Assembly (NCBI GenBank): GCA_008933995.1
Contig: WARS01000027.1
Coordinates: 956,501 to 1,020,500, forward strand
Reading direction: 5' to 3'
From: Datnioides undecimradiatus
Taxonomy: Eukaryota > Chordata > Actinopteri > Lobotiformes > Datnioididae
Length of the DNA: 64,000 nt
Under the pieces are notes generated by a model. It saw nothing but the letters and a program-made list of their open reading frames with translations, searched no databases and was not told the DNA's origin. This document shows positions 45,360 to 56,900 of the stretch, piece after piece (position 1 is the first letter of the stretch; each line of letters begins with the position of its first letter). A program made the translations under genes and the position numbers.

Positions 45360-46150
45360 TAAAGCGGGGCGCGTTGTGCTGGAATAGATAGCGCACCATG
45401 CCTATTGACAGGGAAGTGTATTTATTACGTCTTCCACATTATCCCTCTGTCCCTGCTGTCTAGTTGAGAGATATGTATTTGTTTATGGAGGCGCGCCGTC
45501 TCTACTCTTAATGCGCTCGCCGCTCACCCTCATTAATTCACTTGATGGTCTTTGATTTGCCGGGCATCACTAAGTCGCATTAAGAAATGTATTTCCCAGC
45601 TCTTACTTAACGACGCTTCCAGAACCAACGCAATTAAATGCACATTTAAATGCTCAAGGTTTCCCTCTGCATTCATGAGCAGAGACGGGCGCTTGATTAG
45701 CGCCCCGCGGAAAATTAAGCAGCTGGGGAAAGGTGACGCTGAGCTTTTTGGTGAATGGCGCCGTCTCTCTTTTTTGATAGCTTAGCACTCATCCCGATAA
45801 TAGGAAGCTAATAAAGGCTTCTGCTGCGGTGATGTGTTTGTACAAAGAATGCCGCCGTAACCAATTACCGTCCAATAGGTGGTGCTAAATATGATTAAAA
45901 TCTAATCTTGTTTTGCAAATTTGCTCGTGCATTCGCTTTTTGCACACGCTTGCAGCAGTCAGGCCGACGCATTTCGCCTCTGTCCTGCTGTAAGATGCAA
46001 CCACGGCAATCGTTTTGGTTGGATTTGCCAAAATGTTGTTGAAGAAACAACCCCGTACGAGGAAAGCCGATCAGTTTTCAGTCATTTGATCCGGTCAAAT
46101 GCTATTGAAATGCAGCCTGTATCCAAACATAATAATGTGTAAATGCACTG
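45360..46150. other. CNE-like block, long
   Basis: About 790 bp without simple repeats. 'ccctcattaattcacttgatggtctttgatttgccg', 'cgcattaagaaatgtatttccc', 'cgcaattaaatgcacatttaaatgc', 'ggaaaattaagcagc', 'taaccaattaccgtcc'. The density of ATTA cores in otherwise balanced sequence is the highest in the window. Confidence 0.45.
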
Positions 46151-46269
46151 TGATCGAGGTTAGCCTGGCTAGCGTTGTGTTCGGCTCTTTGGCAGCTGCA
46201 AACACAAACCGTGTGGTGTACCAACGGGCGTACACAACAGGAGATTGAGACCGATATTTGCTTTTAGCT

Positions 46270-46790
46270 AACGCGAAATGTTGCTACGTGCAGGTTTTGC
46301 TCTGGAGCCCAGAAATCCTCGATGTCGATAATGAGAATGCATCAAAAACACCATTCGATCCTGCAAAGTCGAGCCATCTGATTGCATTTTAATACCAGGC
46401 GCTGGTAAACGGGGGAAAGCACCGAGGATGTGTTGAACTGGAGCCGGAGACGGATCTCTCAAAGCCTGGACGAATAAAAACAAAACTGAACGCCACCTCG
46501 AGCGCAGGAGTGTTTGAGCGAACTGACCCTTTCAGCGTTACCGGGTGCCAGGCAGAAGAACATCCTTGAGACGTCCCCACTCCATCTGAACGCCCGACAC
46601 ATATCCACACAGTCTGTCCACCTGTCTGGCATAAATCTGAGCTCAATGAGCGATCCCAGAGACTCGGGAGCGAAATTAAACATTGGCTGTGAGATAAATA
46701 AACACTGGCATCGGTTCACCTCGGAGAATATTTAAACCCGACCGCGGCGCCGAGCACGGTACAACAGCTGGCCCCTCTGAAGTCATGCAA
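46270..46790. other. CNE-like block
   Basis: Repeat-free 520 bp: 'gatgtcgataatgagaatgcatc', 'gattgcattttaataccagg', 'gcgaaattaaacattggctgtgagataaataaac'. Confidence 0.35.
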
Positions 46791-46919
46791 TGACACCCGT
46801 GACCGTGCAGTAAAACACTAATCCACTCCCCTGCATGTGCACAAACAGTCTGCTCAGTGTATACACACATAAAACGGTTGTTTCCGCGCCGTATCCAGTC
46901 ACTTCCTGTCTCCCCTCGA

Positions 46920-47200
46920 CTTGTGTTCACTCATCTCATTTGCATGTATCCATACCTCTTGAGCTTCGCAGCTGAATGGGGCCTAATTGAATAGTTGATC
47001 ACATATTAATCTAATTAGTCTGGTTCAGTCCTGGTCATTGTGCGCTGAATTCATTTATTCTGTCTTGTTATTGTGTTCTCTCAGGCCGGAGGCTGTCACC
47101 GGCCCCAGATGGTTTACTATAGCTAGCGCCGCCGATCTGACTGGGAGCTTCTCCCTTTGTCTCCGGATCAGACCTCCATACTGTGCTCTGATCACAGCTA
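46920..47200. other. CNE-like block with octamer
   Basis: It contains ATTTGCAT (46938-46945, POU octamer in reverse) and 'gcctaattgaatagttgatcacatattaatctaattagtctgg'. No simple repeat until the (GA)n at about 47204-47236. Confidence 0.42.
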
Positions 47201-47309
47201 TGACAGAGAGAGGGAGAGAGAGAGAGAGAGAGAGACGCCAGAGTGGAAACAAGAGATCAAGAGGTGGTGGGGAAAAAGGAAGTTGGGGAGAAAAGGAAGA
47301 AAGAAAGAG

Positions 47310-47460
47310 GCAGAGAAAGATAGGACCATTACCGTCGAGGGTGATCATCACCATATCCGAGTTTTCCATGAAAAGGCAACAAGTGGAGCCTAATGGGAAA
47401 TATGCAGATGTATGCAAATGTGTGTTGGATGGGTCGCCCAGAGGCCCAGTGGGAGATTAA
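47310..47460. other. CNE-like block with octamer
   Basis: 'gtgatcatcaccatatccgag', 'cctaatgggaaatatgcag', and the octamer ATGCAAAT at 47412-47419. Confidence 0.4.
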
Positions 47461-47539
47461 AGCTCTTCGGGATGGAGAGGGCTGTGGAGGAGACTGTGAG
47501 CTCAAAGCTGCCGTATTGAACAGAGAGAGAGAGAGAAAC

Positions 47540-47880
47540 ACGACCGCGGACCAATTGTAGGCCTTGTTGTCGAGCTCGTCGCCATTAATCTCGCAAATAG
47601 ATTCATACAGATGGCAGCAGGCACCGGAGTGATCTGTCAAACCATGTTGGTAGCCAGAGAGGCGATCCATGGCGGACATCTTTAATTTGATTGTATCTTC
47701 ATGTAGGGGGCTCTGGTTCTTTCACCGTTCCACCGCGATACCGGATGTGGTTACCGTTCTCAGTGCGGGGCCCTCCGGGGCCTTCCGCCTGGATTTGATG
47801 GATGAGATCCCAGAGCCGCTATTTCACACTCTTTCTCAGAGAACGAGACGGGGGAGGAGAGGTATAGACAGTTAAGACTC
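47540..47880. other. CNE-like block
   Basis: 'gtcgccattaatctcgcaaatagattcatacag', 'ggcagcaggcaccggag', 'catctttaatttgattgtatcttc'. Repeat-free. Confidence 0.4.
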
Positions 47881-49139
47881 CTACCTCTGGCTCTCCACCA
47901 TTCACGCTTCGCTTCCACATTTGATCCACGGCAGTCCCTCAACCTGAGTCGGCAGCTGCTGGGATGGAGGTGTTGCTGAGAGAGTTACAGACTGAGCAGT
48001 AGAGAAAATGGGAGCAGGCAGTTTGGGCATCCAGGGATACAGATGTAACCCCGGATGCCCTGGAAATGCACTCAAGTAAATCCTCTGAATTGTTTTTATA
48101 GATAGTGGATGATGGTGGGTGCTACGAGGAGAAGCGCCGGCAGGTGGAGCACACCAGGTTTGGACGGGAGATGAGCTGCAGCTTCGGAAAAACTGCAGAC
48201 CTCTGTGAGAAGAGAGCACGTCGATGACTCTCGAGGAGCATTTTCGCAAGATACAACCTTAAAATGTTGTCTTCTTGAAGTTAAGGACCGACAGCACTCG
48301 GTTTAAATGGTTCAGCTTTGGATTTTGGGTCATATTTCAAATGATTCGTCGCTCTGCAGCTTTAAATGATCATTGCATTGCAGCACTGAGCTTCTACATG
48401 TAAAGTGAATAAGTGGATTTAAGTGTGTTCTTGTAGGACTTCACACGGGTACTAGAGAGTTCTGCAAAACCTATGTTGTGGGAACTCGTCATGACAGAGA
48501 GGCCACTGTCAAGCCGTGTTTCAGATATGTTTAAGGTGGTGCATGGACTCACAGCTGCAGCTGAACCAATGCTAGCTTGTTTACGAATGCAGACCTTTAT
48601 TGCATGCACCCCTCTCTCTTATTCACCTGTTTCGTGTTTGCAGTGGTTAATTATCAGTCTGTAACTGGACACAAACCACCAGCTGGGACTGGCTTCACAT
48701 CCGTCTACCCACACAAGGTCACCCTACTTCCTGCATTGGCACCGAACATCGGCCTTGCATGCAACCCCTATAGGAGTGATTCCTGCTCCATGTCCGCTCA
48801 CCTACAAGCTTTTCCCAGCATGTGGCCAGCTGCCATTTTTGGATACAGTGTTATGACTAAAGTACTGTATGTGCCAGCTCTATACATGGCCTCCCGGTCT
48901 TAAAGCAGGCCCGCGTTGGCAGGTGTTAAGTCTCAAATGTTGTTGGCAGCACCATAAATCTACAGTTTACTGTTAAACATACCATTCCTGCCCTAAGAGC
49001 GCCTGTAAGCCCCTGACGTTTGTAACTGCGCCCTCCCAAACCTCGTGAAAGAGAGACTCTCGCGTGCAGGTTTCTTTTTTCCACGCCGCCGAGCAGCGTT
49101 GTGGTCCTCAGAGCTTAATCAGGTTTACTTTCAAGACAA
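47881..49139. other. Non-genic stretch
   Basis: No recognised exon or repeat. The plus frame 48577-48903 (108 codons) is the longest repeat-independent frame nearby but has no identifiable motif or splice site. Confidence 0.35.
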
Positions 49140-49740
49140 GGGGAGAGACCGTGAAGTGCTCGGGTTATCACGGGTCAATTGCAGCTGTCTCCGTCTCGTT
49201 CTCTTGAACCCTATTAGAGCGGAGTGGAGGCGATGCTCTGTTTGATCCCTGCTGCATGTCGGCTGCATGTTCACACCAAGAAGAGTGTGTGTGTGTGTTA
49301 ATTGTCTAAGAAAGTTCAGCAGAGATGCATCCTCGCAGGAAATGACTCGGCTCTGTCCTCCGCGGTGGAAATAACCTCGGTTCGTCCCGTCTTGTGCTCG
49401 CCTTGCTCTGTCACGCTCGTGCCTCTGCTCCTCGCCGTGCACCAGCTGCATCGAGACGAAGCGAAACAAGATGTGATCAACCCTAATGTGATTCTCATGT
49501 ATCAACAGACTCGTGCCTCGTCTGTTTTCAACTTACATAACCAGCTCTCAAACGGCCCTCTTACACTTCTGGGGCGTGTTGTTGTAAAAAAAAAAAGCGG
49601 GAGTGTGTTTTTTGGGGATGTCTTCGCCGTATCCATGGAGAAAAACCAAACAGCGATGATTAGGCTACGAGCCCGGGTTCAGGCACGGAGCCAGACGCTG
49701 ATTAAGGCTATTACTTCATCACTGGGCACTGCTGTTTTCT
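49140..49740. other. CNE-like block
   Basis: 'gttatcacgggtcaattgcagctg', 'gatgtgatcaaccctaatgtgattctc', 'agcgatgattaggctacg', 'gctgattaaggctattac'. One plus frame stays open for 146 codons without recognisable content. Confidence 0.33.
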
Positions 49741-49795
49741 AGGAAAACTCGGAGCATGACATACACCAATAAAGAAATCTTTTGTAAGAGCTAAT

Positions 49796-49796
<1 letters not shown>

Positions 49797-49835
<39 letters not shown>
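49797..49835. repeat. (TG)n microsatellite
   Basis: Pure TG, about 39 bp. Confidence 0.97.
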
Positions 49836-49837
<2 letters not shown>

Positions 49838-51639
49838 GTGGGGATTGTCAGGCGGACGAGAGGTGCTTCAGCTTGAGTGTGTGTTTCTGTGTGTGGGTGT
49901 GATAAAGGCTGCCATCCCCTGGGCTTCAGACCACTCTGTCCGGACGTGCTCTTGCAGCGCCGCCTTCTTTAATGGTATTCCTCTGCACATCTACTCTCCG
50001 TCACATCCAGCCGTGCTTTCATCCCTTCATCCGTCGTGCCGCTCTTCATCCCCTCAGCTCTGCTCGCTTTAAGCGCGCCGACTTTCATCGCTCGTCCGGC
50101 TGTAATCAATCCAGGAGTCCTGGGTGGTTTGGATCAGGACGTTAATCTGAAACAAGCGAAATAAGATTTTTAACCCGGTCCATTTATCTGTTTGGCTGCT
50201 GTTCCATCCAAATACTCGTCCAGGAGTCACGTCTTGAATCTTAACGCCTGATTTTTTATAAAAATTCACCCAAAACTGTAAAAAAACCCAAACATTTTAA
50301 CATTTGAGTGGCTTCTTGTTACGCAATGAATGTCAAGGTGACTGCATTTGACAAAATGGCACGTTGCGACATTTGCAGCCAGGAGCTTTCAGCGAAATTA
50401 CCGTCCACTGCAACTTCGGGGGGAAATGTCACTCCGCGGTGGAGCTTTGTCGAACTTTACAGTGGCAGCAGGAGAGATATGGACGGGGGTGAAGTTAAAA
50501 ATGTAAATATGAGACGAGAAATCTGTAGTTTTAACCCAGATGACGGCCATGTTTGATTATCTTGGCGCATGCTTCCATGTTGTGGTCGATACCTGAGTTA
50601 GATCCTCCAGCTAAGCACCGGCTGACAGCAGAAACGTCCCGTATCAACCAAACTCCACTTGAAAAATCATGATTTTTAACACGACGCAGCTTCATTCAGT
50701 GTTTCTCTGGGTTTGAATCAGCGGCTCTGTTTGTTTTGGAGAGGAGGAGACCTCTGTGGAGAATTCAGCTCCCAGTAAAAACCTCCTGAACCGTCAACAC
50801 TGAAGGAATCCCAGCTGGGGCAATGCAACCGCCACAGTGGCTCCCATGATCCCCCACCACTCCATGACGTCACCGAACCACTTGAACTGTTGCTGTTTTG
50901 ATTAAAACACAACCAAGTTACATATTGTGGTGCTTTAAGTCAGCGGTAGAGGTATTTACAGTAAATATAATGCTCAGTTTCCTGCACAAAATGAGGTTTT
51001 CCATATATCCTGTGTGTTTATTTCACTGTAAGTCACTATATAATGGGCCTCATAACATTGTTGGCTTTTATAACATATGTAGCATGCATATACGTTAATT
51101 AACAGTGTGACAACGTGACTTTTCTGCTGCACCGAAGGGAAGATGTGCAGTGATTGTGCTTCATTTCAGTATTCTCTGTGGATGTTAAAGTTAACTCCAC
51201 TAAACCACTGAAACGCGCTGTAATTGAGCTCATTGAGCATTTGAATTGCCCCGTCTTTGCGTTACCCGTCAGTTAGGGGCCCGAATCCTCGGTAAAACGC
51301 TTTCATCGGCCAAAAGTTGGAGCGTCGGCTGGGGGGGGGGGCATGAAACGTGGTACACGTTTGCTGTCACGGAAGAACAAGGAGCACATTTATCCGCTTT
51401 AATGCGGCGAAAAAAGGGAAAGTCACCTGCTGTGATTCTCATTTCTCAAACTTTCAAAAGTTGTCTCAGTCGCCTGACATTTTGTCAAAGCCAGCTACCG
51501 CGCTGTGTCTTGTCTCTCTGTCCTGCGGCTACATTCCTTTATCGCAAGAATCTACAACATGTGCTCTTTTGTCTGCTCGTCATTTGTTTGGCACTTCCCC
51601 TCCTCTCAGCTGCGGTTATCTAACTCTACGCAGTCTCCC
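49836..51639. other. Non-genic stretch
   Basis: AT-rich at about 50930-51120. A G run lies at 51331-51340. No gene recognised. Confidence 0.4.
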
Positions 51640-51830
51640 CCACATGCGAAATTGAAGCAAGCCCACTAGAGACGCTCTCGTAGGGTCTGGAGTGGGACTC
51701 GTCCACCAAGTGGGGCTAATTATGCAAATCCCTGCCTCATCCTCATTGGCCGGGGTCAAAGCCGTGATATTAATGATTAAGGAGTGACGGAGTGACAGCA
51801 GAAAAAGAGGGACTGTGTGGGAGTCTGAAG
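51640..51830. other. CNE-like block with octamer
   Basis: 'tggggctaattatgcaaatccctgcctcatcctcattgg' contains a TAATTA core overlapping the POU octamer ATGCAAAT (51722-51729). It is followed by 'gatattaatgattaagg'. Overlapping POU and homeodomain motifs are typical of developmental enhancers. Confidence 0.42.
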
Positions 51831-53449
51831 GATTAAAGGGAGAGGCTCCTCTCTCACCCGCGAGCACGTGCAGCCCGTGTACGTATGTATGTATTTTCCT
51901 CTCTGCGATGTGTTCAGCGGGGGGAGGAATCAAGCCCTTTATCTCTCAGCAGTCAACACTTCCCGTTTCCACAGCGACACGCCGCTGCCTAGCTGCAGCA
52001 TCTGGGCTGTATCCGTAGCGACCCCGGTACCCTGACAGGCCTTAATCTGAAGTCACAGGTCGCAGCAGGGCTGATTCTCTTCTGTGTGTGTGTGTGTGTG
52101 TGTGAGATCTGTAACATCTCAAGAGGACCAAGCACCTCGACAGAGATAAGAAGCAAAAGATGTGCAAATTCCATCAAAGTGGGGACATTTGCTGAACTTC
52201 AGCATGCGGCTGTAGGAATTTAGATGAGGTGACGGCGACGTTAAAAGATCTTCCTTTGGAGAACTGACTTGTTCGGCAATTCTAAAGTCATTTTAGCTTG
52301 TAACGGTAGCAGGTTTGATGCTAACACGCGATCTTAGATGACGGTGTCCTTCAGGAAATGTCTTAAAAGTGGGAGAACGAGAACAATCAAGCTAAATGCA
52401 GTGATAGTCATCTTAAATCTCGGAAGACGTGCGGCCAAATTTGGGATTTTGAGTCGGAAATTAGCTTTAAAATGCAAAAAACTAAGTACACATGACCCTA
52501 TGGAGATTGAAAACATGAGTAACCCTGTTTAAGCCCCACATTATACATACTGCTTAATGTATGCTAGCTGTTCTAGCTAGCTAGTTCAGCCCTGCAACTC
52601 ACTCATTTAGCTGTTAGCTAGCTACGCCACAGTAGTTGTCGTTCTTCTTGCAGTGTGAAGACTTTCCTAGCAGCTGCAGGTGCGTGGCGTGCAGCATGGC
52701 GTCTGGACGGGCTGGGTTTGATGTGCAGTTGATTGTAGCCTCAGAAACAGTCTCTGGAGGCTGCGTGTGCCGTTTGCATGCAGCTCTGAAAGGTTAGCGT
52801 GCAGACATCCCGCGGTTTCACAGCGGGATCCGTCCAGCTGTGCCCAGAAATTTACAGAAAGTCACTTTCCCTTCAGTAATGACAGGAGCGCTCGCAATCG
52901 GCCTTTCTGTGGCGAATGCAACCGGCTGGCTTAAAAGTGACATGTTGCATTCGAAGAAACACAAAAAAGCCGTTTGTGTGGCGGCTGAAGGGCAATAATT
53001 TGCCTTCGCCACAAGCCGAACAAGCCAAGCCTTGGGTTCGGTGGTTACCAAATCTTCCCAAAAACCGGCTTCTTTGCGTCACACGGGGAATAAACATAGC
53101 TGTTCCGAGTTCAGTGTCGCTTAACACCTGCGAGTGTTGAGCCAAGCGGCGGCTGCACGTGTGTGATTGTTTTAACTTCGTCCTGCGTAGCGAGCGTGTA
53201 ACGCTGCGCCTGCACCGCTCAGTCATGCAGAGCTCGGGTGCATCAGCGTCGGATCTCCGAGTTAGCGTCGTTAGCTCGGAGCTGCTGAAACCAGAGCTCC
53301 TCTGTGTAAGCGCCCGCGCCCCCGGAGTCCAGAGCGAGGCTGCCAAAACTAAAGCAGGCCAGATCCTCCTCTCTTCTCCTTCCCCTCCCTCCGCTTGCTC
53401 TTCCCTCCCCCTCTACCCCTGTCCCCCGTTTTCCTCTTCCCCATTCCCC
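51831..53449. other. Non-genic stretch
   Basis: (TG)n at about 52083-52104. A CTAG/AGCT-rich patch ('gctagctgttctagctagctag') lies at 52563-52585 and 52612-52626. No gene recognised. Confidence 0.4.
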
Positions 53450-53760
53450 AAGCATGAGCAATTCACAGTTAATTCAATTTTCCCCCGGCTGGGCTCACAT
53501 GGGACAGCATTGGAATTCCGGTTTGTCATGATAAAATGATTACACGGCATTGTGTTTCTCCGGGCGCCTCCCAGCGCATTTATTAGAATCTGTCAGTGTC
53601 GATGTAGATCGGCCAGCCAAAGTGCACGTCTCCGCCGCTCCTCCTCGCCACTCCGCTTCCCCTTCCCTCCCCGAAAACTGGTTATTCCTTATGAAATACG
53701 TCGCTCCTGGCAGACGCATAATCTGATTACATCCGCTAGATTAAAAATATATTGAATTTT
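53450..53760. other. CNE-like block
   Basis: 'gagcaattcacagttaattcaattttcccccgg', 'tgtcatgataaaatgattacacggc', 'cgcatttattagaatctgtcagtg', 'cataatctgattacatccg'. Flanked by pyrimidine-rich DNA. Confidence 0.42.
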
Positions 53761-53879
53761 TTTTTCCTCCTCCTCTTCTCACGTTTCTTTAACCCCTCTC
53801 TCTCTGCTCCACGCCTCTCCTTCCTCCTCCCCCGACCTCCTCTTCCCTCTCCCATCACCTGCGCTCCACAAACGACCAG

Positions 53880-54075
53880 TTCCTCTTTCCCACTGACTTC
53901 ATTATCCCGGGTTTGACTGATGTCGCGTCGCCAGCGCTGACCTCTTTTCCTTTTATTTCTAAAATGAGATACTCTCCTCCCGCTCGGCGAGACAGACGAT
54001 GATGCGGTGATTGATATGTTTTGTCATCGGCGCTCCGAAATAACCGGTTCAGCCGCGCGTCACGTGTCTCTTGTC
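53880..54075. other. CNE-like block with Pbx/Hox-type motif
   Basis: It contains TGATTGAT at 54008-54015, the composite Pbx-Hox site, within 'gatgatgcggtgattgatatg'. Repeat-free over about 190 bp. Confidence 0.38.
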
Positions 54076-55293
54076 AAACTTTAAAGCTGCTTAACTCATT
54101 TTCCTGCAGAGAAACACTAATTTCAGACGACATGTTTAAGTGCACTTCTGTGTTTTCTGCCCAATGATTGTGCCTGGTAACAAAGTATTCCATTAGCATG
54201 CATGAAATGCTATCATGTGTGCACGATATATATGTGTGTATATATATATAATGTGTTAAACATGCACCAAACAGCAAATGCATGATATGAACCCCACTGA
54301 TTCAAAGCTTTATATCAGTGTTTTCCATTTAAAGATGCAAAAGTGGCGTGAACGCTCGCTTATTTTGGAAATGATGAGGGTGTTCCTGTGACGTCATTGC
54401 AGACAGAGTTGCAGTTTATCTGTCATAGTCTTGATTATTAATAGATAAACATGTGGATGCATCAGTGCAAAACGCACCTGACGCTGGAAAACCTCGAGCT
54501 TCGCGCTTTAACGACGGCGTTTGAGTCATTTTCTTTGTTTTTTTCATTTCAAATATTTGTTTAAACAGAGTTTTGCTCATATTTTCGTCCCCCGTCCTTT
54601 GTTCACACGTCTCTCAGCAGATATACAGAGAAACAAAACCAATGGTTTTCACGGACGTTGCCGCATCTTCCGTCCGATGTTCATCCGTGCGTGATTGTTC
54701 AAAACAGACGTGAATGAATTTTGTGATATTTTGGCTCCTGCTGTCGGCCCCTTTTCTCAGCTTCTGCTCTCCTGAATCAGCTGCCCTCTCGTGCTCCTGA
54801 TGTTGGCTCTTCAACATGTACTTTTATTCTCCTGCAGCGTTCCTCATCTCCCCCATCTCACCTCACCCCTTCTCTCCCCCCTGCCCTCCCCTCCTTCTCC
54901 TGTCTGGATAATATTACAGCTTATTATTTTTCATATTTCCATCCCTCCCTCTGCCCGTACCGACCTGTCAGTCAGGCTGTCATGTGTGATTTGGAGCTGT
55001 CACTCCCGCTCCGGGTTTTGGGCGCGGGGGTTCGATGGCTTGTTTACTGAGATGTGACTGGAGGTGTCACGCTGAATAAGCCCACCTCGCCCCCTTTCCC
55101 CACCCCCCTCATCCTCAAACCCCTGCTCCGCGCGGGCAGGAAACCCCCTCCCCGTGGGGTGCGATGGTTGGGTGGCAGGGTGCTCGCGCCAGGTGGGATG
55201 TGGCTAATGACCATCTCGGAGTGCCACCTTCGATTTTGGGTGGTGGGTTTTAGTGTACGTGCAGCCCGAGGGTGCGTGCATGTGTGTGTTCCT

Positions 55294-55295
<2 letters not shown>
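54076..55295. other. Non-genic stretch
   Basis: (TG/TA)n at about 54225-54250. A pyrimidine-rich stretch lies at 54836-54910. No gene recognised. Confidence 0.4.

Positions 55296-55338
<43 letters not shown>
55296..55338. repeat. (TG)n microsatellite
   Basis: Pure TG, 43 bp. This and the following (CA)n tracts carry the 284-codon frame at 55054-55908, which is not a gene. Confidence 0.97.
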
Positions 55339-55342
<4 letters not shown>

Positions 55343-55530
55343 CTTCATTCTCTCAGCCAACCAATTACTGTCCCGAGGAGCCGACAGCTGTCGCCACCGC
55401 CGTCTTCGCTTTCACCGCCATCTCTCTTCCTCCTCCAGACCTCCTTCTCAGTTGGCAGGGGGGAGTCAGAGGGGAGTCTCAGCCCGGGGTCCTGCTCCCT
55501 TGGGGAGTCATTACACCACTGTGGGACTCT

Positions 55531-55561
<31 letters not shown>

Positions 55562-55678
55562 GCACAGAGCAACACACACCTCGTCTCTCCTCTGTCTCTT
55601 TCTATCTATCACTATGCCACTGCAGCCTTCAATTAAGCCTGTGGCCGTCGCTTTGGGGACTTGATGCACATTCACGTC

Positions 55679-55713
<35 letters not shown>
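55531..55713. repeat. Two (CA)n microsatellites
   Basis: CA at about 55531-55558 and 55679-55713. Confidence 0.97.
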
Positions 55714-55715
<2 letters not shown>

Positions 55716-55734
55716 ATCTAATCCTAATGTTCCC

Positions 55735-56089
55735 TCTATATTTGTCATTACCCTCTTCCCAGATGGGACTCGGCCCATTGGGTTTTCTTTATATAATAGA
55801 GCCTTCATCATAGAAGCAGAGCACACAGAACAGACTTTCTCATCAGCGGCGCTGAGTTCACTTCGGGTTTTTTTGGTGTTTTTCCGCACGAATTTATCCA
55901 AAACTTGAGCTCGGCGTGCACGTGGCGAGGTCCTCCTGGTGCAGCTGCGGCGGCGGCGGCGATTTGAGCGAGCGCGTTGCCACTGAGGTGCCATCCCTCC
56001 ACGGCGCTCCGCTATCTCCCCCTCGCCACTCTCTTTCCTTATCTGGGACTGTAACACAAACCAGATTGGCCTTATCTCGCCCCTCTCAC

Positions 56090-56090
<1 letters not shown>
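55735..56090. other. CNE-like block
   Basis: 'tgtcattaccctcttcccagatgg', 'tttctttatataatagagccttcatc', 'gtaacacaaaccagattggcc'. A small GCG/GCGG-rich island lies at 55945-55960. Confidence 0.33.
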
Positions 56091-56120
<30 letters not shown>

Positions 56121-56183
56121 CAACCGTATTCAGTCCTCTTGCTTTGCTTCTACATGTAAACACACACACACACACACACACAC
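56091..56183. repeat. Two (CA)n microsatellites
   Basis: CA at about 56091-56119 and 56159-56183. Confidence 0.97.
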
Positions 56184-56299
56184 TCTGCTGGAGCTTACAC
56201 ATGCTATCAGTCTCAATCTGTGAGTGGATATGCCAGCTATTTCACTTAACCGTGCCGGGTTCGGGCGTTGGCGGTTGAAGGCGGCGGCGCCGGGGAAAA

Positions 56300-56900
56300 A
56301 AAAAAAAAAAAAGGGAATTTGGAGGCGGCGCGGAATATTTCACTTCATCCGTGAACGCTGCGTATAAGATAAGCAGCGCCTCGCTCCGAGTGTGTAACTG
56401 TTTGTATATACGTGCCCGTACGTGTGTGTCAGTCTTGTAGAGATTTACCTCCGACACACTCGTTAATCACAGAATTCATTAGTCACCGAGTCTCTAATTG
56501 TTTACTTTCCCCTGCGGCGGTACTACACAGGGTTGCCGGCCCTCCCTGTTACAATTTTGGAAGAACATAATGGTAAATTAATTTTCCTGGTAGCTCCGAT
56601 TCGATTAGTCATTTCTGAGTACACTCTATTAGCCGGGAAATTGCGTATTTGGAAGTCGGAGTGGAAGGTCTGGGTTTTTGATCGCGTACCTGGAAAAATA
56701 AAAAAGAGACGGAGCGCTGAGTGGCTGGAAGAGGAATGCTCCTGGTGCGCCGCGGGAACGCTCCGTAATGTAGACGGAAACCCGGCGAGAGGAAAGATGA
56801 ATTGATCCATTAATAAAGCCGCAATCTGCTAATGAAATCAAATTGGTTCTCTAACTGGTAGGTACATCACAAATGATGCAGCCGCGACAGGGCAGATCAA
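56300..56900. other. CNE-like block, long
   Basis: After an A run (56298-56312), about 570 bp without simple repeats. 'cgttaatcacagaattcattagtcacc', 'gtctctaattgtttac', 'aacataatggtaaattaattttcc', 'cgattcgattagtcatttctg', 'ccattaataaagccgcaatctgctaatgaaatcaaattgg'. A dense run of ATTA/TAAT cores, among the strongest candidates in the window. Confidence 0.47.

Noticed and set aside
48577..48903. 108-codon plus frame not based on repeats
   Set aside because: No motif, no splice sites and no codon signal I could recognise.
49302..49742. 146-codon plus frame
   Set aside because: Overlaps AT-core-rich CNE-like sequence; no protein similarity recognised.
55054..55908. 284-codon plus frame, the longest in the window
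   Set aside because: Carried by (TG)n and (CA)n tracts, giving CV, TH and HT runs. No recognisable domain or splice context.
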